Below the pieces are notes generated by a model that had not been told where the DNA came from, did not search any database, and saw only the letters and a list, made by a program, of their open reading frames with translations. Shown piece after piece: positions 25,127 to 36,870 of a DNA stretch of 64,000 bases. The stretch comes from Chlorophyllum brunneum (taxonomy: Eukaryota; Basidiomycota; Agaricomycetes; Agaricales; Agaricaceae), in contig OY756151.1 of assembly GCA_963576785.1 (NCBI GenBank), forward strand, positions 186,001 to 250,000, written 5' to 3'. The translations under genes were made by a program, and so were the position numbers. Every line of letters begins with the position of its first letter. Positions within the stretch are counted from its first letter, which is position 1.

Positions 25127-26596
25127 CTATTCATGACCCAAATTATCAACCTGACCTTTCTCTGTGTGTACAATATCTGACTCAGTCCCAGGGACACTCT
25201 GCCCATGAAGGCTACTTTCCACATCATATACACCCTTGACAGGAGATCCTCCATGTGCAATATGAATATGGACACCAGACACATCCACAGTGGGTTCACC
25301 ACCACATGGTCGGAAAACCACACCAGACAGATTCACATTGGGCTCATCACCACACGGTCTGAAATCCACGCGAGAGTTGAATATAACCATCATCGAGTTT
25401 GAGTAAAGCTTTCCAATCACAAATGCTGGCGCGAGGAAATATCCTTTGTGTGGAAAACCTTCAAATAATGCCTGATCAATAATCGCAACGGCAGCTGAGA
25501 GAGACTTTAGCATAAATTTGAACTCGCGGAACAAGCCTCTTCGTACATACCTGTTAATGCCCCGGTACCGACAATGAGGCGAACCATCCTTTGAACAAGC
25601 GTGTGGGTCGAAGCCCGAATCCCCGAGTCGAGTCTGGGAAGCTATGGTATTCGTCAATATTGGTCACATCAAGGTTGGTTGTACCTACCCAATACCACAT
25701 AGTGACCGCAATCACTAGATCACAAAGAGCAGTCGTAGCATTAAATAACTGGGGGATGAGAGTTACGTTAGCCAACGCAGCCGTCGGAAACACAACTACC
25801 TACCCCATGGCCAACCCGATCCGTCATGGTATCCAACTCCCTTACGTCCTTCCCAATAAATCCGCGAACCCCGGAAATGAAAGCACCAACGCATTGAATG
25901 ACGGCCATCTACATAACCCCGCTATGTAAACATCATTCCCATGATGACGTAGATTGAACCGCATACCAGGCATATCAGAACGGGAATGATATTTGACTGT
26001 GATAAGACCTTGATACGATATGCGTAGAATATCTGTACTATCAACCCAACTGTTCTCCGGTTAAAACAGGGACCCACGGGATTTCACCAGAGAGAGAAAT
26101 GGGCGCACCAAAACCTCCAATGATCGGTGCGGAAAGGCCACTCAGATGTAACCCTGTGATTTCATCTGGGTTTCCAAACCCTTTTGCAAATGCCTCGAAC
26201 ATATCTCGTGCAATAGTTACAGCTTGTACAGTCTCGAGTAGAAAAACCCCCACAACCAGCCATTTATGAATGGCGCGATCGTTGGGGAAGGCAAGGAAGT
26301 ATATGTCTGTAGTGGTATCTTATCAGGTCGCCTTAAACGAGTCGACAAACAATAATACTTACAGACTTGAACAGCCAGGACTCCATAAAGACCCCAGGCG
26401 AGTAGGTAGCCCACAATCTGAGGAGAAGTGAGTCGCTGTTTGAGGGGCATTGAAGTAACATACAAGAGAGCCCGAACTGTCAAACGAGAACAAGCTCAGC
26501 CATAAATTCACTGGCGAGGAGAATACTGGCTCACGTATGAGTAAGGGCGGCAGCTACGCTTGGGGGTAGAATTATTGGAGAAGGAGGAGGCGGCAT
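25127..26596 (-). CDS. DUF6534-type multi-pass membrane protein, copy 1
   Basis: Exon 1 starts MPPPPSPIILPPSVAAALTHT at 26596, with a GTGAGC donor after it. Later exons give QIVGYLLAWGLYGVLAVQV (TM), then VFLLETVQAVTIARDMFEAF and LHLSGLSAPIIG. These are followed by VGLIVQIFYAYRI after an intron at about 26045-26110, then FNATTALCDLVIAVTMWYW. Finally AAVAIIDQALFEGFPHKGYF and APAFVIGKLYSNSMMVIFNSR lead into a hydrophilic tail ending at 25127. About six to seven TM segments plus the C-terminal K-L-Y-S-N-S-x-M block mark the DUF6534 family, abundant in agaricomycetes and of unknown function. An inverted paralog lies at 54894-56283. In the tail a phrase VVFRPCGGEP/DFRPCGDEP is repeated twice. No disabling change seen. 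Confidence 0.8.
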
Positions 26597-27335
26597 CAGG
26601 TAGTCACTGGATCGATCGCGGAGGAAGTCTACAAGCTATAACTAGTCTTGCCCTGGTTTTAGCCTTGGGCTAGCAATCAAGTATTGAATGGGGAAGGATC
26701 GATGACCAGGAATGCCGAGAACCCGCTCATGATATACAGGGGACCGCGAAGCACAGTAAAGTCCATGAATAGTATCCAAGAACAGTGTTCGTGAATATTT
26801 AGCACTTCAGAAGGCTTGGTATCATACAAATTGATACCAACTTGGTTGGCTAATCGACGGCGATGTTTCATGGTTGCCGAGATGGAAGTACCTGTGCTGC
26901 GAAGTTGGCCGATGGGTTGTCGCTCTGAACCACGAGCCCGGAGCCTAGTTCTGATGGTGATTAACACGTTGGATGTTGACATCAGCTGAACACTTGTGGG
27001 TCTGATTGATTATGAGCATACCCATCCCCATAAGTTATTAGTTATTGCACGCCGTGGGGAGGCCGTGCTAGAACACATTTCCCACCCAGCAAGCATCAAG
27101 GTAAATAGGATACGTTTACAATTGCGTGGCATCTCACCAAACGGGGATCAGTGGCAGTAGACTGTAAGTGGCAGTGTATGAGGCTATTCAGTGTGCCCAG
27201 CCTGAATAAATTGAGGTCTGGATGACCGGATATAACCAAGTCAATCAATATTCAACTAATAGACTGTATGAAATGTTACGAAAAGAGTAAGGAACGACTC
27301 AACTCTGAGCTAGATCCTGGGAAAGAGCGCTGAAC
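26597..27335. other. spacer, no convincing gene
   Basis: A 101-codon minus-strand frame (26677-26982) has no recognised motif or conserved counterpart beside the second DUF6534 gene, so it is not called. Confidence 0.4.
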
Positions 27336-28700
27336 TCAAACATCATCATCTTCAGCTATCATTCCAGCAAGTGCACCACACCCGTGATTCTTGGGCCCAG
27401 AATACACAACACATGCCGTCTTCTTGATATCGCTGGCATTACTGACTACACCAGAACCTCCCCTCCGTCTTCGATTCGAATATCCATCTCTAGCTCCCTC
27501 GACCCAAACATTTCCGGATTCTGGTCGTTTAGCACACGCTCCCAGGGTCTGGTGCTCCATCGTCGGCATCATCATTGATCTCGGGCACGTCACTCCGACG
27601 GCAACTGTTAGCAGATGTCAACCATCATCGTTTGTTTCCCCGCCACCTTCTTAAATTTACCTACAAAATTGTCGTGTCAATGGGAAACTATCAGAATTTA
27701 GATCACGTATCATGATGTACCTTGAGCTATAACAAGAGTTTTGGATGTCTTCTTCTCGGTTTGCATGTAGCATAATTTTGTCCTCGATCACGAGCATGGG
27801 TGCGATTGTTTCTATATACGGGCCTGGGCATTCATTCTGGACCGTGCTTCGGTTCTGGCTTCATGAGTTGGTCCGACTGAAGGAGCGTATCTAATATTTG
27901 GTCATGGCTTTCGTCGTGGCCATAATAATATCCAATTGTCAATACGGGAAAGCCCATGAGACTCGTATAATCCTACATGTCCGTCAGTCAGGTGAATGAT
28001 GATGAAGAGCATACAGCGATGCTACCTCAACGATATCGCACAAAATCATGGATTCACGGAACAAAAACACACCATGACCACATCCAGTACTCTACACTTG
28101 ACACGTTACAGTGTGCATTCACCTCCTGACAAGAAAGCGTGTGAGCAGGTTTATGGTGTTGACAGCTTCATCAACATTGGTGGGTGAGATTGTAGATGAC
28201 TGTAGCACGCCTTTGGCCTCGCTAGAAATTTCGATATGACACGTTTTGGCTCTCCTTCCGATCAAATCCGCGTTCAGCCCGACCGCTTTGAGTACAGCCA
28301 CCCATCCTTCTTCTCCTCGATCATCCGTTTTCCACCTCCTGATATTTCCACTTCACACGTACTGATCCACATCAATTTAGCTTCCAATCGTCGGACAAGG
28401 AACGCTTCGAGAATAACATCCATAGAGTGTGGGGATACCTATATTGATTGATCTCTGACAAGCGTAGGTTGGAGTTTTGAACCTTCTTGGTGGCATTCGA
28501 TCAGGGAAGTTGGGGGAGGTTCTAGTTCTGATATAATGATGATGATGATGACCATCGTCGCTCAGTTTGATGTTCTTGAATTGGGTTATAGACTTACACG
28601 CGGTTTTACCTGCGCTAGGGTATTTCTTGATTCCTCGCGTGAGAGTTCTATCGAAATCCTTCAAGCGGTACCTTCCCCGACAACATGGCCTTAACTGCAT
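27336..28700 (-). pseudogene. SNF2-family (LSH/HELLS-like) ATPase relic
   Basis: Scattered minus-strand pieces match the intact gene at 50490-53812 in order. [10 protein letters not shown] (about 28630) matches [10 protein letters not shown]. An AKGVL block (about 28210) matches TKGVL. DKIMLHMQTEKK..LVIAQG (about 27790-27735) matches [16 protein letters not shown]. The C-terminus DIKKTACVVYSGPKNHG...IAEDDDV (27336-27430) matches [16 protein letters not shown]...MGEDLAA. Large parts, including Walker A and most helicase motifs, are missing and frames shift repeatedly. It lies next to a DUF6534 gene on the same strand, mirroring the intact SNF2-DUF6534 order on the right side of the window. Confidence 0.75.
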
Positions 28701-29288
28701 TTCGCACGGTGTGTATGACCTTTAACCATGCATACGCCGAACGATCGGCGTCTGAATCAGTTCTTCGTTCGGGTGGTCGACCACAACTGACGCATTTGCT
28801 TTGCCCTTACACCCTTTCAGGCCTTGGTACGATTCGCTGCTTGGTTTCGACTTTGCCTTGAGTCCTTTCCTTAATCTCACTGGCCTCCATTCCCGGCGCG
28901 GAAGGCTTGGACGAGGAGCACCAGTGTTCCGGCATAGCTCAACACAGTGTGAAATTTCATTACCCGCTGTACCAACTGTGGAGAAGACGAAGAGGACCCG
29001 TCGTGGAAATGGTGCACAGGAACGGGTGAGAAAACAGTGATATTACCAATGGTACCTTTAACACCATTCTGGCTTAAGGGAGCAGCCACTATAACCCCCA
29101 TACCTTTACCTGAATCACACGTAAATAACCGGGAGAAGAGATGATGCAAGGTTGATTAGGATCGCGTGGGCAAAAGGTGATCATCCCATGCTAATTATGG
29201 GAGCAGCAACCATTTGCCCATCAAGATCAGTCACTTTCTGTCATGAACTTACTCACCAGCGCTGATATCGCTCTCTCATCCTACCCTA
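28701..29288. other. upstream region of the G-alpha gene, no gene seen
   Basis: Short frames on both strands without motifs. Contains the promoter region of the G-alpha gene. Confidence 0.4.
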
Positions 29289-30647
29289 ATGGGCTGTGTT
29301 CAGTCAAAGTCTCTCCGTGAAGAATTATACACACAGAACTCCCTCTCGCCCCTCAACGTCAATGACTCCGGCATCGACAGCCAGCCTAAATCACCGGGTA
29401 CACCGAATAACGAAATAAAGGTCCTGTTGTTGGGCGCTAGTCAATCTGGCAAAGTACGTAACCACGTTCATCCTCTATACACTCATCGTTCATTGCGTCC
29501 CTAGTCAACGCTGCTAAAACAAATGAAACTCGCCTATGGAGGCCGGTACAGAAAACGGGAACGGGACTCGTACAAAGAAATCATTTTCGGAAACGTTACA
29601 CAATCCATGCGGTCAGCCATCCCCACCCCCCTTCTTCTCTCAAGATGTCGGCTAAAACTTGTATTAGCGATATCCTCACGGAAATGCCCTACCTACACCT
29701 CCAAGTATCCCCCAAAAACAACATCCACAACACGACCATCCTGGAATTTACTAACCACTTCCAAGTTCAGCTTTCTCAGCATGTGGTAGACGCTATACGT
29801 GACCTCTGGCACGATCCTAATGTCCAAGAGGCTATCCGGCGTTCGCGCGAGTTCCAGCTCAACGATTCCGCTTTATATTATTTTACCATGATTGACCGTA
29901 TAGGTCAACCAAATTACAGTCCTACGAACCAGGATATCCTTCATAGTCGTGTCAGGACAACAGGGATCTCGGAAACAACCTTTCAAGTTGGAGAGCTTAG
30001 ATATAGGGTCCATGACGTTGGAGGGACGCGAAGCGAGCGAAAGAAATGGGTCCATTGTTTCGAAAATGTGACGGCCATGTTATATCTGGTCGGTTTGAGT
30101 GAATATGATCAAATGTTATATGAAGATGATAAGGTGGTAGGGTCTATTTCCACCTTTTCCGTCTCCGACGTTTCTCACTGGTTGTATTTCTAGAATCGAA
30201 TGCAAGAGGCTTTGACTCTTTTCGATTCAATATGTAATTCTCGTTGGTTCACCGAAACCACCATCGTACGTCCATTCACACTCAATCTCGGAAAACCTGA
30301 CACACCTCTGATTAAATCCGTAGATTCTTCTGTTAAATAAAATCGATCTCTTTGTCGAAAAACTACGTCATTCTTCGCTGGCCGATTATTTCCCCGACTA
30401 TACAGGTGGTGAAGACTACGAAACTGCCTGCAACTACATACTCCACCGTTTCGTGTCTCTAAATGAGAGTCCTACCAAACAAATTTACGCGCATTATATT
30501 TGTGCTACGGATATTCAGCAAACTAAATGTACGTGCCTTGATGACGTTCATCCAAATATCCTCGATGCTGATTTCCCTACAGCGGTGCTTAATGAAGTAC
30601 ATGATACTCTATCCCAGTATCATCTGAGGGATTGCGATCCTCTATAA
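29289..30647 (+). CDS. heterotrimeric G-protein alpha subunit, non-canonical switch II
   Basis: Exons 29289-29453, 29505-29611, 29668-30133, 30194-30265, 30324-30528 and 30583-30647 join in frame to 359 aa, normal G-alpha length. The N-terminus MGCVQS is a myristoylation and palmitoylation signal. G1 is GASQSGKST (usual GAGESGKST) across intron 1. Switch I is [13 protein letters not shown]3/switch II is [12 protein letters not shown], where the canonical DVGGQ has Thr (ACG at about 30035). G4 is LLLNKIDL, G5 is ICATD, and the C-terminus YHLRDCDPL replaces a typical receptor-contact tail. The catalytic Gln normally positions water for GTP hydrolysis, so Thr predicts slow GTPase or reliance on other factors. 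Basidiomycetes often carry divergent lineage-specific G-alphas. A degraded paralog lies at 33300-33790. Confidence 0.93.
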
Positions 30648-31062
30648 GACCTCCATCCCTTTGCTCTTCCCCATATATTACATCTATGACTTGAAGGCTG
30701 TGCCTGTCGACCCTCCTATCCCTCCATTTTGGAATTCCCGTTTATTTTACTTATAATTTTTTCAACCTGGAATTATTCTGATAGGTCGACCAGCGAGGTA
30801 GTAACCTAATAGGCCAGGGGTTAATCAGTAATTAATCAATATTCGTATATATAACTTGCTGGATTGCCTGGTACATGTAACAAGGGTGCCGAGATCATGA
30901 TTGACTGGGATTGGGTTGGGGGTGGCAGTGTTGTTTACTCAGACTAATATGAAGACAAAGATAAGACACGCGATGCGACGACATGTAGGGCAAGTGCAAC
31001 CCCAGACTCAAATCCTGAACGTAAGATGGTGCTACTCAGAAACCGATCTCAAATCCAGATGC
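30648..31062. other. G-alpha 3' flank, no gene seen
   Basis: 3' region of the G-alpha gene and spacer to the HNH relic; AT-rich near 30740-30860. Confidence 0.5.
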
Positions 31063-32157
31063 CTATGGTTCTAAAATGGCATGTTCCAACATCTTTGCAG
31101 AGGTACCACCCGGGTTGAGAGTTTTACTATCATCCGTGTCTCGGTAGAATTTGTCGATGCACTCAGCTGCTCCCGATAAATGAGCAATCTTGGCACATGC
31201 AGCATAAATAACAAGGTATGCTCGAGATGGAAGTGTAAATTTACCTGGATCTGGCATACTGAGTCTCACGTATTCCGGATAGTCACGTATAAACAAGTCA
31301 TTGGACCCTTCGAGCTTATATCCCCTCTCTTCCTTCTGAAAAGTACATCTTTAGCGTAGTCACACGATTGAAGGTCAGAGCCGATGCACTGTTGCAACAA
31401 GCCAAACTTGTGATTGATCGAATTGCATATGCAATGGATAAACCATATTTATGACATTTTCCAAACGGTGAACTTTGGAACCGTTCAAGTCATCAGGAAG
31501 TACATTATCGCTAAAGCGACACAAGTCCGCCCATATCGTAGCAGTGTAGTTTTGCTATATATAGTAAAAGCGGCGAAAAAAAAAGTAACAAGGACATACG
31601 TTATCCGAGCCTGGTGTGGTGGACGAGTTGGTATATTCAGCGAATATGTGCGTACATGCTACTCTCAAACTGTGGCCCAACGTGAGCATCTGTGTCAGCT
31701 CTCAGTTATCCAGTATAGAGTGCACATCATATTTCGCAGTTACGAGACAACGAAATCCATTGCGGATAAGTGCCAGATCAGTTTTAATGTTCGACCATTC
31801 GTGCAAAGAAGGCAAGATTGACACTCTTTCAGGCGTCAGCATGGGACTGAGGAGCATCTACTAAGGTATCGTTGATCATATCCGCTACTGTATCAAATGA
31901 CGGACGAGAAGGATAATTTGAGGGCGTGGGTGTGTGACCGCTATTTGCTCAACTGAGTGACACGCGTCAAATCGCCCTTGAAGGAGTAGACAAGTTGAGA
32001 ACATACATGTCCTGATATAATGATCAAAATACATCTTCCCAGTTCCAAGAAGGGCAGAATATTCAGGGCATGAACTGATCTTTTGGATGACCATTTCCAA
32101 TCCACGTTCTGTGGGTACATAGTGTACAAAATAGCCAAGGATTCGGATGTAAATCAT
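31063..32157 (-). pseudogene. HNH-nuclease-domain protein relic
   Basis: Minus-strand blocks resemble a common basidiomycete HNH family. LGYFVHYVPTERG and KMYFDHYIRT (about 32140-32010) come first. PSNYPSRPSFDTVADMINDT and APQSHADA (about 31920-31830) follow, the latter running straight into TGA. VINMVYPLHMQFDQSQVWL (about 31455-31400) is next. The C-terminus GYKLEGSND..LPSRAYLVIYAACAKIAHLSGA (31296-31063 plus upstream) ends with GTSAKMLEHAILEP. The region between, where the HNH metal site would be, is full of stops in all frames. I consider the family match fair, but the exact domain is not visible. Confidence 0.55.
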
Positions 32158-32379
32158 GTTCTTCCCGACGTCTCAGCCTCTGTCCATAGCTTGTTGAAGA
32201 GACTTCTCGACTCTCAAGCATTATGCGCTCTCACAATGTAGGGGGTGTTGCGGAGTCTGTGAGGAACTTCGGCGGGCAACGACGTCATGATTGGGGGTCA
32301 AGGCAGTCGGCCAGATGGTGGACAGTGGCGTAGTTGTGAGAGGCTAGCTCGGACGCGTCACCTCGGTCACACTGGGTTC

Positions 32380-32860
32380 CAGAGAACCGTGGTGGTGGTG
32401 TGGTGAGTGGTGGATCATTTGGTCTGCTGGGAGCGTTCTGTGTAATATAGGACTTGACGGCGCGGGATGTCGATGTTGATGAAGTTCTCGACTCCGAAGA
32501 ATCTGGATGCGTTAGGGGGAAAGGAAAGACCATGAAGGTTGGGAGGGTTACCTTGCTCAATCGGAAGTCATTGCAGGAGTATATTCCCCAAGTGGGTCCA
32601 CATATAGCTAGAGTATTGAGAGATAAGCCACCCGGCTATGCTTCGTCGCGGGATGCGTGCCCCACCTGTCTCTCTGGATATCAGTACCCCCAATGCACGG
32701 AAGGCGACGTGAGATTCGTCGACAACGTAAGCCGGATCACACTTCGCGACTCATGTGTATGGGTCCCGATAATCCCGATAATAACCTCATACCCATTCGT
32801 TGGCCGTTTGCTCCAAAACGAGTGATAAAAGTATCTTTTCGAGCATAGGTAAAACCCACC
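32380..32860 (+). pseudogene. farnesyltransferase beta-subunit relic
   Basis: Matches the intact gene at 60698-62662 from its zinc-site region onward. A degraded WWCGGSFALLEALG segment lies at 32387-32440. LTARDVDVDEVLDSE (about 32450) matches LTVRDVEVDEVVNSE, and LLNRKSLQEYIPQVG..VLRDKPP (about 32550-32635) matches LFSRKSLQEYILLAG..GLRDKPP. Beyond it the sequence of the last exons is barely recognisable, with frameshifts. Upstream two-thirds of the gene are absent. Non-functional. Confidence 0.75.
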
Positions 32861-33299
32861 GAAGATGCCTCTAATGCTATTCTGGTCCAAGACTATCCAC
32901 TGGCCCCCTAGCTGGTTGTTTTCTTGGCACCGGTTTGCGCTGTTCGACAACAGCATGATCCCCGTACTTATCGCCACGAATGTTTACCTCTCCGAGCGCG
33001 GGTGGGAAGAGCCTTTCCGGCACAAATTCTGTGTAAGCTGAACCAGAAAGTGATATGAGTATTGGCAAAGTGAAGGCTGCGCCAGTGTCAGTACCGAGTG
33101 AAGCGTGATGTGAGGGGCTAGGACAGAACGGACACAAGTTACGCACCTCCTGCCGAACCATCCAATGTCCCTTTATAGGAGCGTCCTCGGTTCGCTTTAG
33201 GCTCGCGTGTTCAAAGAGATACAACAATCGTCCCACGCGAATTATGCGAGCTCGATCCTAATGTCAAAGCGCTTGGCTGCCAGTTTGTGACAAACTACC
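32861..33299. other. no supported gene
   Basis: A 119-codon minus-strand frame (32877-33236) has no recognisable motif. The region lies between two relics. Confidence 0.35.
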
Positions 33300-33790
33300 C
33301 TCCTGCAGGCTAGATGTCCTCCGTAGTCGTATCGATTTGTATGGAAACTACGTTTGGAGTGGGAGAACTCAGGTATAAGGTCCATAACGTTGGAAGATGG
33401 GAGGTTCATAGTGTACCTATCCCTTTCTCCCTTCTTCGATACTTCTCATTGATTATTGGTCATACGTATTGAGCCGCATGCGGGAAGCTTGAAAGCTTGA
33501 CTCCTTGGTTTTAATAATTCGCGTTGGTTCACGAACACTATTAATGTACCTCACGTTATCTCAAGCGCAGAATCATTCCACACTTCTGGCGGGAACGACT
33601 ACGAAGCAGCCTCATTTTCCTTGAATGGGAGTCCAATTATGCACATTCCATTTGTGCTGCAGATAGTTGACAACGAGAAGCCCCATGCCGTAGTTACGTT
33701 CCACAAGCATCCTTGACACTGATCTTCCCCTTGATAAAATACAGGATATTCAATCTCGGCATTGCCTGAAAGAGTGGGTAGCGTTATCTA
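33300..33790 (+). pseudogene. G-alpha subunit relic
   Basis: METTFGVGELRYKVHNVG (about 33340-33395) matches the intact gene's [18 protein letters not shown]. Then a degraded switch II, the exon-4 words RMREA...RVGSRTLL matching RMQEA...SRWFTETTI, a GNDYEAA stretch matching GEDYETA, and a final RHCLKE resembling YHLRD. Frameshifts and stops throughout; the N-terminal half with the P-loop is missing. The end of this relic (from about 33758) is also present at about 45967, marking the left edge of the segmental duplication. Confidence 0.75.
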
Positions 33791-34391
33791 CGCAAATAAA
33801 CAGTGATAGTGAGGGTACGCGACGTGGAATAACAAGGCAAGTACAGTGTCAGAGGACCCAAATCCCGGGGCTCGCTATGAACTAACTGAGTTGTAATTTA
33901 GTTGAGGAAGGACGGGAAAGGACGAAGTCGTTGTTGGCGGATGGCCTTGATATGCGACAATGTGCAGGTCCGCCATCACTTATTCCCTTGTTGTGGGTCC
34001 CAGACTCAGGATGTTCGACCCGGTATCATGGTATTGACGTTGATGTACAGTTTCTCAATACGTACGCGTGCGCGAACATCGGAAGTTAGGCTGTGTTTGG
34101 GGTACCGCCCGGTGACTTCGTGGAATGGTACGGCGAGACGAAAGGAATATGCACGTGGGCCTCAATCTCTCAGAAATGAGCTGTGTTGCCCCTTGCAATT
34201 GCCCACGACGTACACATGAATCCATTCTCCAAGCGTCGTTCCAAAGTAAGTACATCCTCTCTCCAGGCAAGCTTCGACTTCACCGTCCTCGACAGGAAAA
34301 AGATCGCTCTGAAGCACCAGAGTCGGGGTTCAGAGCGAGGGCCCGTGGGTTTTTCGCGCGCGCTAAACTCTTCCTCGTCTATAAACCCACT

Positions 34392-36559
34392 ATGGTCGAT
34401 GTAACCTACCAGTTTGCCGACGACAACTGTAAGAATTCCTTCGCCTCATTTTCCCTTCCACCACTGACCAAGTCCTGTCCCAGTCATGAAGGACTTCATT
34501 CAGCATGCGATGCCAGCTGCAGCGTACGATTCCTCCGCCCGTGATCCTCCTCCTCGATGTCATCCCGGCACCCGACTCCTGACTGTTAAACGAGCCCGGA
34601 CCTTCATCGACGCGTCTGGCCGCAACAGGCGAGTTCTCTGGTACGTCGGTCCTGCCGGGGTAGGCAAATCCGCCGTCATGCAGACCACTGCCGAAACGAC
34701 CCCCAACCCGGGCGCATCCATCTTCTTCTCTGTCAACAGCAATGAGAAGGATCGCCGTGACGATCCTTCCAAGGTCTTCACCACCCTCGCTTTCCAGGTC
34801 GCTGTTAATCACCCAGCCTACCGCGAGCACATCCGTCGGAGGATAGCAGCAAACCCAGCACTGCCAGAGAAATCCATGGCAACGCAGTTCGAGGAGTTCA
34901 TCATCAAGCCCTTCGTCGACCACAAGGTATATCGGGAGTCCACGCCTTTGGTCATACTCCTCGACGGTCTGGACGAATGTAAGGGTGTGGATGCTCAGTG
35001 TGAGATACTCGAACACATCACCCGCTTTGCTCGAATGCATCCATCTGCCCCTCTTCTCTGGATCATCGCTAGTCGTCCGGAGCCCCACATCACCTCATTC
35101 TTTTCCCGTCCTGACATTGTTCTGATCCACGAGAAAGAAGAAATTACTGTTGATTCAAACGAAGGACGGGAGAGTGTTGAGCGATTCCTTCGCACCGAGT
35201 TAAACAAGATCCGGACCGCATACGACTCTCTTTCGGATCTACCGCAATGGCCACAGGAGCACGAGTTCCTCAAGCTCGCCGCCGCCGCTATCGGCTTATT
35301 CGCTTATGCGTCCACTATCATCAGGTTCATTGGAGATCCAGAATATCGAAACCCTGTAGATCAGCTCCAGCTTGTGCTCGAGCTGATTGACGAAATCCCG
35401 TTCAATCCTACCAGCGGTGAAACTGACCCGATGGCTCGACTCGACACGTTGTATGAACGTATTCTTTCTCGCATTCCCCAGCGTTCATTTCCCAGCACCG
35501 TAAAGCTTCTGCTAGTATCTGGAATCATACCCAGCGGCTCCAATGATCGGCCAACACTCCGTTTTGTGTGGGACTGGCTCGGTATGACTCGTCAAGCGGC
35601 ATATGCTGCATTAGACCCACTACATTCGGTCCTCAACATTCCTCCACTCGCCGAGGCTGCCGCGCGATCTATCCAGGTCCATCACAAGTCACTCCAGGAC
35701 TACTTATCAAAGCGATTTCCTAGTGCCCGGCAAGAGGCCAAGGACCTGTGGTTTGACTGCGCGCTCCGAGTCTTGAAGGATCGATGTGAGCCCTGTTGTA
35801 TTCATCCTGGTAACTGGTAACTAATGTCTTGTCTTCGTGAAGTCGTGGAGGATCCAATTCAATCTTGGGAACCCGAAGACCTGGAATATCACCGACTGCT
35901 GTCTTCGAAAGCCAGTATAGTAATCACTACCAGTTCCGACTTGATCCAATCTCGACTTAGGAGTGACGACCATGATTTTCTCCAGTGTATGAAGGCCATC
36001 AATGTTGTTACCGTCTGGGTGCACGACATCACTGACATTTTCGTATGATTTTCTTTTGGCTGACGAATTGAATGTAACTTAATTATTCTCTCCAGGATAA
36101 TAACTCTATTTCTCCCGTTCTCCATGAATATGGGATCTTTGAAGAAACTTTAATCAAAAAGATAAATTTCAATGTACTCCGATGCTTCAACAACAAAGCA
36201 AGATACAAGTTTTCTTGGCTTATTTGCTGTAAGTCCAAAGATAAGATTTGGACACCACATGTTCCATGTTCTAAGGTATCTGTTGTATGGTTTGTACATG
36301 CCTTTGCTAATTTCTACTTTAGCATGATTTCATAGGTCCTGTTGTAAAAGATAGGTACTTTGAATGGTTCAAAGCAGGAAAATTTGGTTGTGATAGTTGT
36401 TACAAACAACTTCAGAGTGTTTGGATGCATACAACTAAATGTTTCCCAGATACATCAGTGAAGATTTTCAATCGTGATGTCCAGTGGATGACCTGTAGTC
36501 TACAAGATCCTGTAATTGCAGCAGTTGAGTGGCATTGCTTGTGCAAAGTCAATGTATAG
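34392..36559 (+). pseudogene. NACHT NTPase gene, copy 1, with premature stop
   Basis: Short exon 34392-34428 (MVDVTYQFADDN), 55-nt intron 34429-34483, then exon from 34484. The protein carries Walker A GPAGVGKSA (about 34655), Walker B LLDGLDEC (about 34960) and the sensor-like block LLWIIASRPEPHITSFF, as in NACHT proteins. The open frame ends at TAA 35818-35820, in the place of CAG in the intact copy (NWQLMSCLRE there, NW-stop-LMSCLRE here). Beyond the stop the same frame continues to about 36048, and degraded downstream exons reach TAG at about 36559. The truncated 476-residue product keeps the whole NACHT core, so a shortened protein could still be made. Confidence 0.85.
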
Positions 36560-36654
36560 AATTTTTACACTTGTATATAAATTATTCAAATTTCCAGCCA
36601 CTCTATTGAAGTAAAATGAGCTCAGAAGTGCTGTTTTCTTGTTCAAACAGTCCT

Positions 36655-36870
36655 CTAAAACCCATTCAGCTTGTTAATGGCATCCATGCCTTGACCCAAA
36701 TTGACATAATCAAATAGAATAAAATTTGGGGCAAGTCCATTGGCAAAGGATGAACAACCATTAACATGTGTGAGGATACTGGTAAAGGGTTAGCAGAATT
36801 CTTGATGAGGGAGATGGGCACCTATGAGTTTAGTCTGTTTGTTTTTGGAACATTTAATTGGTCACTTAGA
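36655..36870 (-). pseudogene. PLC-like phosphodiesterase, 3' fragment
   Basis: Matches 48833-49050, the last exons of the intact gene (YVNLGQGMDAVNKLNGF end; stop at about 36655). It is cut at 36870 by copia sequence. CpG-poor relative to the intact copy. Confidence 0.8.

Larger units (their letters stand above)
33758..36870 (+). repeat. segmental duplication, copy 1
   Basis: Aligns with 45967-49047 in the same orientation. It contains the end of a G-alpha relic, an anonymous leader, a NACHT gene, and the 3' end of a PLC-like gene on the opposite strand. The right breakpoint is at about 36870, where copia sequence replaces the PLC gene. Similarity is high over the NACHT exon 2 and lower at both ends. 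Confidence 0.85.

Noticed and set aside
31414..31821. 135-codon plus frame
   Set aside because: It lies opposite the HNH relic, whose blocks are on the minus strand; no motif on the plus strand.
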